A DNA stretch of 64,000 bases from Chlorophyllum brunneum (taxonomy: Eukaryota > Basidiomycota > Agaricomycetes > Agaricales > Agaricaceae), in the NCBI GenBank assembly GCA_963576785.1, contig OY756141.1:2542001-2606000 (forward strand). The letters run 5' to 3'. Position numbers and translations under genes: made by a program. The number at the start of each line of letters is the position of its first letter. Positions within the stretch are counted from its first letter, which is position 1. Of the stretch, positions 1 through 11,988 are shown piece after piece. The notes beneath the pieces were generated by a model, which searched no databases, had not been told where the DNA came from, and worked only from the letters and a program-made list of their open reading frames with translations.

Positions 1-88
1 GCGCCAGAAGGATACTAACCAGCTCCGACTTTCAGCGCTCAACTACCGATTTGGAGGATTGGTTGAAGAGATGGAAAGCAAACGGTAA
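1..88 (+). CDS. possible 3' end of a gene entering from the left
   Basis: Two of the three forward frames stay open from the window edge, to stops at about 86-88 and about 95-97. The frame ending at 88 has a normal-looking composition (many Lys, Arg, Leu). It may be the last exon of an upstream gene, but I cannot recognise a family from fewer than 30 codons, and the edge makes any call weak. Confidence 0.2.
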   Translation, partial: RQKDTNQLRLSALNYRFGGLVEEMESKR

Positions 89-997
89 ACTCTAAGACTT
101 ATCGCTGTGATGATGGAATATGGAAAAAGGAAAATTTGTGGTCGATCTGGTACTGCGACGGCTGAATGTTTGTGAGGAGCAATAAGATTGTGGATCAGAA
201 TAAAGAGCCAGGATTTCATGAGATCAGACCGAGCAGACGCAGGGGCGGTCTGGATGGCCTTGAATTGGTTTGCATGTCTGTGTCCGCGGGGATCCCCTCA
301 GGGATGTTGCGGGCGTTGTGGTGAGTCATGGGGACGGAAGACCCAGCGGTGATGGGACCGTATCCATCATTGTATGTTATGAAACACTCGGAAACACATT
401 GTCACTTGGTGTGAAAACATGGCGTTGGCGAATACGACATATGTCTTGTGCCTGCTTCATCTTGGAAAGGCAAGGCTCCAAGGCATAGATGTGACAACCC
501 TCGGGCAACGGACGGATGAACACAGGCAAAGCATGAGCGCCTTGATTGGTTTGGCTGCGACCACTGAGGGTGCACGAGTTACACAGTAACTACACTGGTG
601 CTTATAATCAGCTACAATTTATGGACGCTCCAAAAAGCCGAGGTAACGAATGTGTTCAGCGGTAGAAGCAGCGGGCGGGGGCAATAGCGGGCTTGGTGTG
701 AAAAAAATAAAGAGGAGTTGGTCGCTGGAACGGTGATGAGATCGGGGCTGGTCGCAGGGGTGGCGGCATCAAGAGTGCGGAAATGCAGACGCACGCGGCT
801 AAATTTAAAGCAGCAGTGTTCTTTGCCCCGAGCAGGTCTTCGTGCTCTCCTCGTCGATGCAGTCGCAGAGTGCATCCGAGAGTGGCAGGGACGCAGTCGA
901 TAGAGTATTTCTGTGTATAGGAGTAGATTACATCAGCAAGGAAACCTCATCGAGTTGTGCTCGTCGACGACGTCAACGGCAAGCGCAGACGACAGCC
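89..997. other. no recognised gene
   Basis: Short open frames on both strands show no recognisable domain. The last part must hold the promoter and 5' leader of the cap methyltransferase that starts at 998. I see no clear TATA box, repeat or RNA gene. Confidence 0.4.
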
Positions 998-2824
998 ATG
1001 CCCGCGTTTGACCCGGTGCGGGATGCGGTGCTGAACTCGCCTGTCGAGCAGACAAATACGCCGAGTTTTGCACGGAGACCGCGCTCACCCATGCCCAGTC
1101 CGTCCTTGACTCGGCGGGCAACAGACCTGTCGATGCTGCTCAACACAGACTCCACTCCTCCCCACAGAGCACAGGCGTCTACGCTCTCCCACATTCTCCG
1201 CAGCGACGACGACAGGCTGGCAACGTCCCCTCCCTTCCGCCGGACATCCCATCAATTTGACTTGCCCAACTCCTGCTTTGCTTATCCACCCGAGCCCCAG
1301 CCCAGAGATCCCTCTCCGTCCCCAACCCGTCTCTTTCCAGACTCTCCTCGCTCAAGGCCCTCCTCCTCGTCCTCCCACGCCCCTCCACCACCCTCAACGG
1401 CCCGCAACACCTCGTCACCCATGCTTTCTCCCCATACCCCATCCACCATTCCCTACAACCCCGTCAAGAGGATAACCCCTGCCGCCTCCGTTCTGAAGCC
1501 CCTCACGCCGGCTGAAGCCCAGATGTTCAAGGGCTACTGTGGAAAAGGCGCCTCGCGTCTCCTCAAACGCAAACGCGCAGCAAGCGACGATCCAGAACAG
1601 CCTCCAGTAAAACGACATGCTGGTGACGTCGGGCTCGTCGTCAACCATTGTACGTATACCTTCTCCATGACTAAGCTCTATCTAGTCCTGAGTCCTGTCC
1701 TTGCAGACAACTCGCGGCCAGACGTGGGTGTTGTGCAACGGGGAGATTCACCCATCATCGGCCTCAAGAACTTCAACAACTGGGTTAAATCCGTCCTCAT
1801 CACCCGATTTGCACACCCTGCCCTCGTAAAGAGCGCATATGCCCAAGGACGAGCTAGAGGCAAAGTCCTTGACATGGGTTGTGGCAAGGGAGGCGACCTA
1901 ACCAAGTGGGCAAAAGCCCGAATCAGAGAGCTGTTGGGCGTCGGTGCGCATTCCATCTATCACCACCCCTCCACCAGTGTTCACGCCTCGCAAAGATATT
2001 GCCGCTGTATCAATAGATCAGGCACGAGACCGATGGAACACACTTCGAGGACAGAGATTCGACGCAACCTTTGCTGCTCTCGACTGTTATACGGAATCAA
2101 TATCCCGAGCATTCCCTCCAGCAAAACTAGCTCAACCTTTTGACGTGGTGTCTATGCAATTTTGTATGCATTATGCCTTTGAAAACATTCAGAAAGCCCG
2201 GTGTATGCTCGACAACGTCACCCATTTCCTACGTCCCGGAGGCATATTCATCGGTACGATACCTAACTCGGATACCTTAATGTACGCCATTTCATTTCTT
2301 CTCCGCTCCCCGTTGGCTCATGTGCACCAGAGAGCAACTGGATACGCTGCCTCCCACTCAGAGAGATCTAGCATTTGGTAATGACGTCTACACCATTCGA
2401 TTCGAAGAACGCGATAAAAAACCAATGTTTGGCCATAAATATACATTTTTCCTCCAGGACGCAGTGGAAAATGTACCCGAGTACGTCGTCAAATGGGATA
2501 ATTTTGTCCAGTCAGTCCCCACGTCGATCTATCATTGCACATGACGCGACTAATAATCATCGCATCATAGGATGGCGAGAGAATATAAGCTTGATCTCCT
2601 GTATAAGAAGGACTTTCACGAGGTGTTTTCCGAGAACCAGGAGGATCCAGAGTTTAAGCAGCTGCTGATTCGGATGAAGGTCGTGGATAAGGATGGTGAG
2701 AGTTCGATGAATGAGGCCCAGTGGGAGGCCGCAAGTACGTTCCCTGTTCAGGTCTCTTGCCCGTCGCCTAAGATATTTGAATTGTTCAGATCTATACATT
2801 GCCTTCGCATTCCAAAAACGATAG
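998..2824 (+). CDS. ABD1: mRNA cap guanine-N7 methyltransferase
   Basis: Transfers a methyl group from S-adenosylmethionine to N7 of the 5' guanosine cap of nuclear mRNA. The model has six exons: 998-1649, 1707-1943, 1996-2281, 2331-2510, 2571-2734 and 2790-2824. The first ~200 residues are a Ser/Pro-rich disordered region typical of fungal enzymes. The catalytic part starts with FNNWVKSVLI and the SAM-binding motif VLDMGCGKGGDL, continues after a splice with GVDIAAVSIDQARDRW, then FDVVSMQFCMHYAFE (cap pocket), GGIFIGTIPNSDTL, FGNDVYTIRF, and ends with LYIAFAFQKR, the usual end of this family. The chosen ATG is the first giving the disordered leader in frame. Splicing restores the family sequence at every junction, so the gene looks intact. 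Confidence 0.92.
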
Positions 2825-3412
2825 TGAACACCCTTCGACATTCGTGCCCTTCCACTATCTGATAACAAGATACTTCGAGGTTTTCCAGTTTGTGTCATGT
2901 CAGATCTCTACATGGCCACACTCCAATTAGTCATGCAACTGTTTTATGCTTAGTTGTTCTCATAAATTGCAGCTTAAGTTACCATTGTGCTTATATCGCC
3001 ACGCAAGTATGATAGCTAATAGACAATTTTGTCCGTATGCCTCAACTTCCTGTCGAAACCGAACTCAGCTTTGGGATTGGTTTGCTCTTTCAAAGTTTAG
3101 CAATATCCACTCCAAGATCTGATGGTGACACCGTCGGTTTTCCTCCGCCCAACGACGACACAGTGAGGTCAGATGGGAGAACGACAACTACTTGCGGCCG
3201 TGTATGATATCTCAGCGTGCTCTGGATAACCCATTACGCTACATTACTCGAGTGTCACAGTCTGGTTCGATGCAGGTCTACAAACCCAGGAAACGAGTTT
3301 AATTACGACTAGTCGCAGAATATATCGGAATGGCATGCACATTTCGACTACATGCGTACCACGCCGCGCGGTCATACAGCCTCTCCTGACTCTTCTTTCG
3401 GCGTTCCACCGG
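2825..3412. other. intergenic, nothing recognised
   Basis: 3' flank of the cap methyltransferase and 3' flank of the broken zinc-finger gene on the other strand. No open frame with a recognisable domain and no tRNA-like fold was seen. Confidence 0.4.
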
Positions 3413-4489
3413 TCATACAGCTAATCCTTGAGACTCCCCGCATGAGGTTTTCCTATAGTCACTTTGCTTGCATTGTCTGCATTTATGCTGGTAGTGACAG
3501 TTTGCTCTCCTCCGACATCCCCTCTTTGAATTGAACCACTTGCATATTCCCCTTCGCTTTTGGCCCGAGCTTTCCCTGTGGTATTCCAGCCCATTTGGGT
3601 CGACGATACAATCAACAAAGTATTCTCGAACCTCTTGATCGAGCAATGGATGGCTTTCTCCTCCTCCCACTGCTTCTCTCACAGCTTCGTCGAGGAGGAT
3701 CGGTCGTGCATGGGCGTCCGCGTTCATCCGGGAAAGCTTGACAAAATTAAATTTCCCATAGCGATCGAGTTCTAGTTTTCGGTTTGGGAAGACAAAGCTT
3801 GTCGCTTCGGCAGCGGCTGTCCAGGCAATCTGCCAATGGAGTCCTGTTTCGACTTTGTTCAAGACCTCAGTACCCTCCTGCATAGGTCCAAGGATGAATA
3901 TTCCTGCTAGGACACGGTGGAGGTTGACTGCTCGCCCCCTAAGGATACTGTCCCATTCCGAATCAGGGAACATCGGGGCGCCAGGTGCTGATCCGACCCG
4001 ACGCATTGCAGTTGATAAATCCCGGTCCGTGTAGTCCAAAATACCTTTTGTTTTGAGCATACTCTTGGTGGTTCCCCTTTTTTCAACCCAGGGGAATACT
4101 TCCGGCATTCCGAGGGAATCGAGTCCCTATGGCCTCAGTCCTCTGCAGGCCATAGTTTGTCTTTCCCCTCTATCGTCATCCGTTTCGCTATTATCATTCT
4201 CTCCCAGTATTTTGTCGGCTCGCCGATTCACTCGATTAAGTGCTTCAGCAAAGTCAGCGGCAAGACAGTCCCGTCCGATTTCAGAAAGTCGCCCAGCCGA
4301 GTCGGTATACTTTCCACCTTGCCTCAAAGCTCGGGCGTAGCTAACCTCTCCAATAGCACAAGCTCGGAGGAGCTCTCGGGGGGGGGGGGGGGGGTTGATG
4401 TTGACTGAAAGATTATTCCTTTTCTGCTGTTGAGACCGTACTGAAGAGGTCATTGTCCCCTCGAAGAGGAACCGACTCGTGAAGTCCAC
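3413..4489 (-). pseudogene. CCCH zinc-finger protein interrupted by an in-frame stop
   Basis: One reverse-strand reading frame of about 357 codons from 4489 to 3413 is broken by a single TAG at 4127-4129; both halves are in the same frame. The C-terminus carries CKWFNSKRGC followed by a CHYQH segment, giving Cys-X8-Cys-X5-Cys-X3-His, then KCRQC and a last Cys. The ~300 residues before it have an all-alpha look and match no enzyme I know. Agaricomycete genomes hold many multi-copy proteins that end in such a finger, often beside retroelements, so a mobile-element or Gag-like origin is my inference. A run of 17 G lies in the coding part (4378-4394), encoding a proline run. It may be a pseudogene, a spliced gene whose intron removes the stop, or an assembly error. 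Confidence 0.5.
4378..4394. repeat. poly-G tract (17 nt)
   Basis: Uninterrupted run of 17 G on the + strand (17 C on the coding strand of the broken zinc-finger frame, where it encodes prolines). Such runs are prone to length change and sequencing error. Confidence 0.95.
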
Positions 4490-4951
4490 TGGTAAATCCA
4501 GTCGACTGAAGAGGCTGGGTACGAGAGGGCAACCTCAGAGTTCTTCTCCCGTACTCAGGGTAGTAGACATGTTAGTGCACCTTCACCGGTACCGATCCCC
4601 GAAATTGCAATTGTCGGAACGGTCATTGAGTGCTTTCACAGGCTGGTAGAAACTGGATCATAGGGTCGCCCAAGTCACGAGGCTGCATTAGAAAATATGA
4701 GGGGAAAGAATTTGACATCCATGCAACAAGTACAGTAGGTTAAAATCGCCAACATGAAAATCGTATTATAACGTTTCGATATCAGAAGGATCAAGGAAGG
4801 GAACATCGGGTGGTCCTACAACCACCTATGGGTCGTGACTAACAATATCGAGGAATAAAAACACGATGGATACATAACATGAAAAGGTAAGGGGGGAGGG
4901 AAAGAAGCTAGGAGAGCACTAAAGAGATCCACAAATCATCACCCTAGATGT
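4490..4951. other. intergenic, nothing recognised
   Basis: Lies between the start of the broken zinc-finger frame and the 3' end of the Rsp5 gene. It should contain the Rsp5 terminator region. No coding or RNA feature was seen. Confidence 0.4.
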
Positions 4952-7900
4952 TTACTCTTGGCCGAATCCAACCGTCTCCCTGCGTTGCATGTCAGCGTCA
5001 CGAAGCCAAAACAAAGGGGTGAAACTCACTCTACAGCCAAAGTCAGCTTCTGCTCCAAACTTGCATAATCCTTATATGGTGGTAAATCAATCCTGTTAAA
5101 GCAAGTATGACTCTTTGGCAGCTGCGATGGGTCGCCAGACTTTTCAATCGTAAACCGTCGTGGTCCATCCGAGCCTTGCAAGTCCTTAAACCCATTGACC
5201 GGTATGCGCGACGTGCCAGTTGCGAATTGTAGAAGACGAGATTTTCGTTCCGGAGGCCATGAACGAACGCATTTCCAGAACCACTGGATGACCTCGTCGG
5301 TTTGTTCGTAGCCGCGATAGTCGGTGTATTTGGTCCAGTCATCACTAACATGAAAAATTCAGTACCCGCAGTGGCGGACAGGGAAGGAGAGGGACATACA
5401 CATCTATTTCAGACATACCACCGATAAGAAGCTCCAATTCCCTCTCGTCGAATACAGTGACCAAGTCTTGGGGGATAAGCTCACTGAACCCAGACATGAA
5501 TGCATCAAACTGCTCTTTGACACGTTTCGAGATACGATACTCGACCACAAGGTCGACATATTCTTTCTTGTTCTCCTGTGTTACTGGGACGTCCGCCCCC
5601 CCAGGTTTGAGGTCAACGGTCACCATTTCGCCAAACCGATCCTCCGTGGTCGTGAAGGTCTCGTCAATGATATCCGTGATGTCGTTTTCACTGTTTGTAT
5701 ATGCGTCAGTAAATGTGTAAAACGCCTCTAATCAGTCCATGACTCACAGCATCCATGTCAGACCCCGGTGCAGTTCCGCGTCGACGCTCTCTAGGTCTGA
5801 CAGTGTCACTTTCTTCTTCAAGATCATCTTGTAGAAGCTGACGATGAAGTACGCATCGAGGAAGCGGCGATGGAAGATACCCAGACCCAGGCATCTACCA
5901 ATAAACTTGAAGTAGTTCAAGTGTTCAGGGTTGACACCGGATGCTGGGTTGATCTGAAGGGTATAATTGTCGTGCGCAGAGTATTCAAAGAGACAGTAGA
6001 AGGGGTTGAACATTTCGTGTGAGAGGAGGAAGAAGAATTCTCTGTTCACCCGGATGCGTGAGTTGACTGCCACAACAAAAAGGCTCAAACAAGACGTACC
6101 TTGAGAGACCACCGTAATCCAGACCATCCTCACCGTCGAATTTGATCATCAAGCGTTTCTTTAGATCACTGGGTGTCTGCCTCATAATCTCCGCGTAACT
6201 ATCCTCGAAGATATGGTTACGCCTAACCTTTATCTGACAGTTACCAGGCTGCGCACGCATTGCAGGTTGGCTTCGGAAGTAGATCAGCTTCCGCCTGAAG
6301 TCTCGCTTGTACTGGGGTACATTAGAGTCGAGAGTCGATGGCAAGCGAGGATCGTCCCAGGTCGTAGTCTTGGTGTTGTGATCAACGAAATAGACTCGGG
6401 CGGTGGATGTAAGCCGCATTTCCCATCCTGAGGGTAGAGGACCCAGTTGTGAAATGGTCTGAGGCTGTGCTGATCCCTGCCCGTTGGGTCCCACGACACG
6501 AATGATTGTCTGTCGGCGGGGATCGACCCACGTAGTCGTCCGCGTGTTGTGGTCGACATAATAGGGTCGGCCCTCAGGCGTGTATCGTTCCTCCCAGCCA
6601 TTGGGCAGTGAACCTGTGCCGGCGGTTGTAGCGCCCCCAGTTGAGATCTGAGAAGGCGTTGACGTGGCTGGCGTGGTGGATCCTGGGCGATAGGAAGGAT
6701 TACTAGCCTCCAGCAAGTCGTCGGCGAGGATACGCCGAGAGTGCTGGTCGCGAGCAGCATTCGTTTCGTTGTCTTGAGCATTGTTATTTACGGCAGCGCT
6801 GGCAGAGGGTCGATTCCATGTCGTTGTGCGGGTGTTGTGGTCGACATAGTAGGTACGGCCGAGGGGATCAATACGCCTTTCCCACCCGGGCGGGAGCGGG
6901 CCGTACTGGTCGACATTAGGGTTGAAATTGCGCATATTCGGGGAAGTTGTACCCGCAGCGGGTGTTCCCTGGGGCTGCGAGAGTTGCGGGGGTGCTGTTG
7001 AGGTTGCTGTAGAGGTGGCAGAGCCAGAGATGGACGTGGGACGGGAAGCGGAATCGGATTGTTGCAAAGATGACTGTTGATCTGGCTCAGTAGAGGCAGT
7101 TACCGGAGGGGACACATTTGGGGCAGGCATATTCATATGCCCACCATCCCCTCCCGTGGCGTGAGAAGTCGCTGTAGAAGACAGTCCGCTGCTGCTTGCT
7201 GCTGCCTGAAGCGCAACGTTGGCCGAACTTGCGGTCGGTGAAGCACCGTCCAAACTCAAGTCTGCAACTCCGGCGCTCAGGCTTGACGTCGTTGCTGGGC
7301 CCGGATTCGTAATGGGCTGGCTGACATTTGTTGAAAGGTAGACAATCAATTTTCCATGTACGACCAGATTATCGTTAGACTTTTTGAGGTCCAATGTGAG
7401 CATTTCTGGAATACAATATGTTTGGTGCATACGCCAGAGGGGAAGTGTATTGATGATACGCACGGTGATTGTCCAGTTCCAAGTCAAGCACATCGGCAAC
7501 CCTGATATTCACAACTCCAAGGAAACCCTGATCCCGTCGCTTGAACTTGCGCTGGTCGAAGATCTGGACCGCGATTACGGACGGTTCTTTAACAGTTCTA
7601 TGGATTAGGAGAACGTTAGCATGCGGTGAAAGCAGTAGCAGAGGAGCGAGCTTACATATCGAAAGATTCGTTCCAGTACGGGTTCAGATTCTTCTTGATT
7701 ACACTTGTCGTATGCGTTTGCTCGGCGTCAACTGTCAGGACGGCAAAAGGGTCGGGAAGTCTGAACACATCGCGCTTTGATAGGCCATCCGCAGCAACGA
7801 CTGGATGAAAGGAAGGCCGAGAGTTAATGTCACTATTCAAAGCAGGATATGCAGCGGATGCCGCTAACCTGTGACCCGGATTCTCTTCTCTCTGGAAAAG

Positions 7901-7968
7901 CGAGTATGAGGGTGGAGATTGGCAAGGAACTAGCGAGAGACTCACAGCGGACGGGGAGGGACAGACAT
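4952..7968 (-). CDS. RSP5: HECT E3 ubiquitin ligase, Rsp5/NEDD4 family
   Basis: Ubiquitin-protein ligase that sorts membrane proteins to endosomes and regulates transporters and transcription factors. The domain order is complete: an N-terminal C2 domain ([31 protein letters not shown]), a Ser/Ala/Gln-rich linker, three WW domains ([29 protein letters not shown], each followed by [12 protein letters not shown] or a close variant) and a HECT domain with [14 protein letters not shown] and the catalytic Cys in SHTCFNR near 5103. The last exon supplies ETVGFGQE, the usual family end. The 5' end was built by splicing: exon 1 (7946-7968, 23 nt) and exon 2 (7869-7891, 23 nt) join to give [19 protein letters not shown], the expected start of the C2 domain. 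There is a CACGTG at 8104-8109 upstream. Confidence 0.93.
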
Positions 7969-9373
7969 TGGCAGTCAGAGCTGGAGGCGGAAAGGACTTG
8001 GGAGGGCTTGACCAAGCAAGCAGTGGTGGGAGGAGAGGGGCTGTCGGGTGAGGGAGTGGTCGAGAGCGAATTGTCACAAACATCGGTAAATCAGCAGCGC
8101 AGTCACGTGCGCTGCACTGCCCTCCCTTACTCATCGCCAGGCTAGACGGTCTCCAATGGACCAAAGCGCACTCGATACTCTTATGACAGTCGCTATGCAC
8201 AGCCTACGTACTAATCACCCTGCTGATGCCTATTTACAGATATCCCTATGTAGCTCTGGTCCCTATCTATGACCATGGAACTGCCGAGATGAGATATCGC
8301 CGAGTGTCTTGCGAAGACCATGTTTTCGTGCGCGTTGGCTTCTTCTTCTTCAAGTAACGCCTCTCCTCTCCTCTCTCCTCTCCCCTGTCCTTAACTCCAC
8401 TGGGATGCCGTTTTGCAAGACTGAACATGGTCCGTGTCGACTGCATGCCACCGGGTCAGCCATGTTGACATGCGAGAATTCGAGTGACATTACCTTGGCG
8501 GAGGAGTTGAATTCATCAGCATGTGAGTGAGCACACAACCACTCCTCTTCTTCCTATTTCATCCCGTGAGCAATGCACCATGCTAGAGCACCTTCCTGCT
8601 CACATCTTTAGCCCTTGGCTTCGATGAATACGTCAACTCGCGTCTTCTCTTGAGCAAAGCATTAAGTCCGGGCATGACTGCTGCCGCCAATAAGGAACCA
8701 GGCGTAATCTTGAGAAACCGGGACTGGCACTGGTGTCCCTCACAGTTAACCATTTTATACCTGACCATTCACGAGAAGGCTACCTGCCACTTACTCCTCG
8801 CCGCTTCGCAAGTTCTAACCGGTAGTTGACACTAAATATGTAACCCACCGTTTCCGGGGTTCTTAACATTGTCATGCTCCTTCCACGGGAAACCATTACT
8901 TTCGACTTGAGATCCATATGGGCCGCACCTTATCAGTCCGGGGGCTCATCCCAATTAATGAAGAAACAAGAAACTGTAGCCCAATGAGCCCTCGACGCTT
9001 CCATGCCGGGCATCGAGTAATTAACGCCTGCACTCCGCTTGACATCCGACTCCCGGTGAGAAAAAATAGTCCGACTGAGCTCTTCCACTGCGCAAAACCC
9101 TATTCATAGGCTACTTCCGCGTCGACCCCGAGAGTTAACGAATGGATAAAACAGCGAAACGAGGGCTGTAAATGAACAAGTGGAACCTCACACAAGAACC
9201 TAGAAGGACGAAGACGAGACGCACCCAGTGACCCATAATAGCAAACACTGCCATATCGGGCACCCTGACGCCCCTCCTACTGGCAGTGCAATTGTGCAGC
9301 GGAATGTAACTGGGACCCAACCCACCACCTTCCTCCCTCTGTCTGTCCCATCTTTTGCCGAAAAATTCGTTGC
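7969..9373. other. divergent intergenic region, no gene recognised
   Basis: Promoter side of both RSP5 and the MIT-domain gene. It contains a CACGTG E-box at 8104-8109. A short reverse frame around 8583-8755 (Leu/Ala/Arg-rich, ends in DVSRKVL) is open but unrecognised, and its ATG overlaps a TATAAAA, so I do not call it a gene. Confidence 0.4.
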
Positions 9374-11091
9374 ATGTCGTCGCCGATTGAGAACCCGATG
9401 AATGCCGTGAGCGATTCCTCACTTGAAAACCTACGGTGAAACTCATGGCAGTGAATACAAATTAGGCTCATAACCATGCTGCTAATGCGGAGGAACACAT
9501 AAACAATGGCCTTATAGTTCTCGCTATGGAAGAACACTTCAAAGCTGCAACAGCGTACATGGCTGCTGTCGAGCGAAGCCATGACGAATCAGTTCAGTTT
9601 TTTCACTATCCTGTCTCATATTTACGGAAAACTGAGCATTTCCCTAAGGCAAAACGTACCTTGCGAATGTTACACGGTGAGCAACTTAAAGCCGTGCGGG
9701 ACCTCCAACGACGAATCGAGAAACTAAAAGAAGACGGTCAAGATCCCTCGCAACCCCAACCTACATCCACCGCACCCATTACCAACGCTCAGCTCAGGAA
9801 TCCTGTCGTACTTGCACACAGGACGGTGAACCCGCTAACGCAAGTACCCGGTCGGATAGAGTCACCGCAGCCACTACAAAGAATGACGGACACGGTGGAC
9901 GAGTCGTTCATGCTCTTAGGGGGTCAACGAGTGAGTACTTGACCCCTTTCTGTGACTTTGCCCTATCACTGCTCGTTATATTCCGTCCATCTTATTAGTT
10001 GTTTCGTAGTCCGAACCCGGTGACCCATTTAATCAATTTTGGAATATAATGCAAGGGATGCTAGACACCCTCTCTTCACCGGTTGCGTTTGCCACTGCTC
10101 CCATCGGCAACCCAGAAACCACAGGCACCCAAAACTCGTCACCAAATGGATCAGCCGCGAACTTGAATTCCAGAACGCCTACGGCTTCGGGGTCCCTGAC
10201 CACAAGGGATCCGAGTTTTGGAAACGATGATACAGAAGTGGATGAGCCTATTTTAGCTAGGCTTGGCAGGAGATTTGGGAGAGCAAAGGAAAGCATTGGT
10301 GGGATCAGGCAGGAATATGTGCAGAAGAGCTCGCATACTGAGGACGATGACGAAGACTTTGATGACGAGTCTCTTATCGACGATGGTAGGTTCTTGTGAT
10401 GTCTATTCAAACGTTCGTGTTGTTCATCTCGTCAGGCGACGAGCTATCAGAGTCTTTTCTCGTCATTCCATCCGGCTCAGAACCGGGAACTTTCAAAAAG
10501 GAGAATGCAGCCTTGAAGCTCGAATTGGCTAACATGCAAAAGCAGCTGGAGACGGCAGAAAAAATGCTTCATCTACGCGAGAAGCAGGATCAACAGCTAC
10601 GAGATAGTATATACCAGGCGACGAAAGAGGTGTGTTGCCATCTTCCTCTTCTCCTATTAACCGGGCTCACTCGAGACGGTCACATAGGCACAAAGAGCCA
10701 TGGGTGCTTCGATGCATCAGCGAATAGGTCCAGATCTAAATACCTTGAACCTAAACGTCCCACCACTCCCACTACCTGGATTCACGCCTAACCGGGAGAA
10801 CCAATATCTACAAAGGATTAAGGAACTAGAAAACGAAGTCCGGCAGACTCGGATTGAAAATGAGAAAAATGTACGTATCCCGACCACTCGGCCCTGCCAA
10901 TAGATTTTGACTGCTGACACCTTATACAGCAAGCGATGATTAGGAAGTACCGAGAACGATGGGAGAAATTGAAGGAGTCTGCAAAACGGAAGAAAGAGGC
11001 AAAAGCTGCTGCGATTGCTGCTGCATCACCTGTAAGAGAAAGGATTGTAGAGGAACCCGAAGCTGAGGAGGAGTTGGACACTGCCTATTGA
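9374..11091 (+). CDS. MIT-domain coiled-coil protein, Atg38/NRBF2-like
   Basis: The start was rebuilt from a small first exon (9374-9406, MSSPIENPMNA) spliced to 9466, which yields AHNHAANAEEHINNGLIVLA, then AMEEHFKAATAYMAAVE, then (after an intron at 9592-9648) AKRTLRML and LQRRIEKLKEDG. This is a three-helix MIT domain of about 85 residues. Further exons encode DPFNQFWNIMQGMLDTL, an acidic stretch, ESFLVIPSG, and long C-terminal coiled coils (KKENAALKLELANMQKQLE; NQYLQRIKELENEVRQ) ending in a basic helix and EEELDTAY. An MIT domain followed by a coiled coil is the plan of Atg38/NRBF2, the autophagy subunit of the class III PI3-kinase complex. The family call rests on that plan and is tentative; the gene itself is well supported. 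Confidence 0.6.
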
Positions 11092-11221
11092 TTGAAACGA
11101 ACAGTTACTTGATGTGTGTTGTTGCACTTTTGTTGTACTTGTAATTATCATCCCCAAAAGTCCTCCCCGATCTTCGCTCCATAGATCATGTAAATTGCGC
11201 CCCCGGTTATGTCCCTCGCAT

Positions 11222-11872
11222 TTATGCAAAGAGTCCAAAGTCCTCGATGACTAGCGATTCAACAAACTCCTTGAAATCATTTGTGACTTCCTGGACCTGG
11301 GCCTCAGGAACTGCGCCCGTATCTGCTGATTTGACAGGAACATTGAAGGTTACGACCAGATCCGCATGCTTTTGCTCGACTCGATACAGCGCCATGAGTA
11401 TTTTGACTGTATCGAGTTCCTTGCTGTTAAATTTGCGCACAGTCTGGGTGCCATGAAGTACGATAGGGGACGGTGTCGCACCTCCCCTATCACCTGGTAC
11501 AATGCTTAGCTCCTGTATTTCAGAGACCTCTGCAGCATTGTCGTGTGCTAATGAGTCGAAATGGAACCTGAGGGTCTATAATTTTTGGCGCCTGTTGGAG
11601 TTGTAGAATTATGATGGGACTTGCCTGACGGCGTCGAAGTGGTCCTTCTGGTCTACGGCTTGTAATACCTCAACGACTATGCTGACACTACTTTGCGAAT
11701 ACATGAACACTTCTTGGTTATCGGGAACCTGACGGTAGTCACTGGCCACTTCTTGGTCAAGAGCTGTAGTTTACAGGGGAACAGACGGCTTACGATGCGT
11801 CAATGAGAGTTGCGGTAGTCTTTGCAGTAATGGCACGGCCGAAGAGTTCGCGAATCACATAAGGATCTGGCA
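11222..11872 (-). CDS. MOG1: Mog1, Ran-binding nuclear import factor
   Basis: Mog1 binds the GTPase Ran and promotes nucleotide release, supporting nuclear protein import. Three exons. Exon 1 (11794-11872) gives MPDPYVIRELFGRAITAKT and ALTLIDAS-like TLIDAS; splicing to 11741 gives DYRQVPDNQEVFM, the family hallmark. Exon 2 ends in a GC donor (GCAAGT) and joins VRFHFDSLAHDNAAE, then IVLHGTQTVRKFN and the end EDFGLFA. The length (~190 residues) fits the family. It is divergent from NDC80 with 116 bp between start codons and convergent with the MIT-domain gene (130 bp). Confidence 0.9.
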
Positions 11873-11988
11873 TGGTTAGAGATCCAAGTGCGGGGTTAAT
11901 GATGGGACTCTTATCGGTCACGGGACCACGTTGTCCGTTGATTCCCAAGGCACGTCGCGCTCTGGCTCTGACCATAATCTCTTCCGCG
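11873..11988. promoter_or_regulatory. shared divergent promoter MOG1/NDC80
   Basis: Only 116 bp separate the two start codons, so the promoters and 5' leaders must overlap. On the + strand the sequence is also open in frame with NDC80, but the NDC80 homology begins at the ATG at 11989. Confidence 0.6.

Noticed and set aside
3230..3300. GGTTCGATGC resembling a tRNA T-loop
   Set aside because: No matching acceptor, D or anticodon stems around it.
8583..8768. Small reverse frame ending in KPRAKDVSRKVL
   Set aside because: Composition is plausible, but the start codon overlaps a TATAAAA and no family is recognised.
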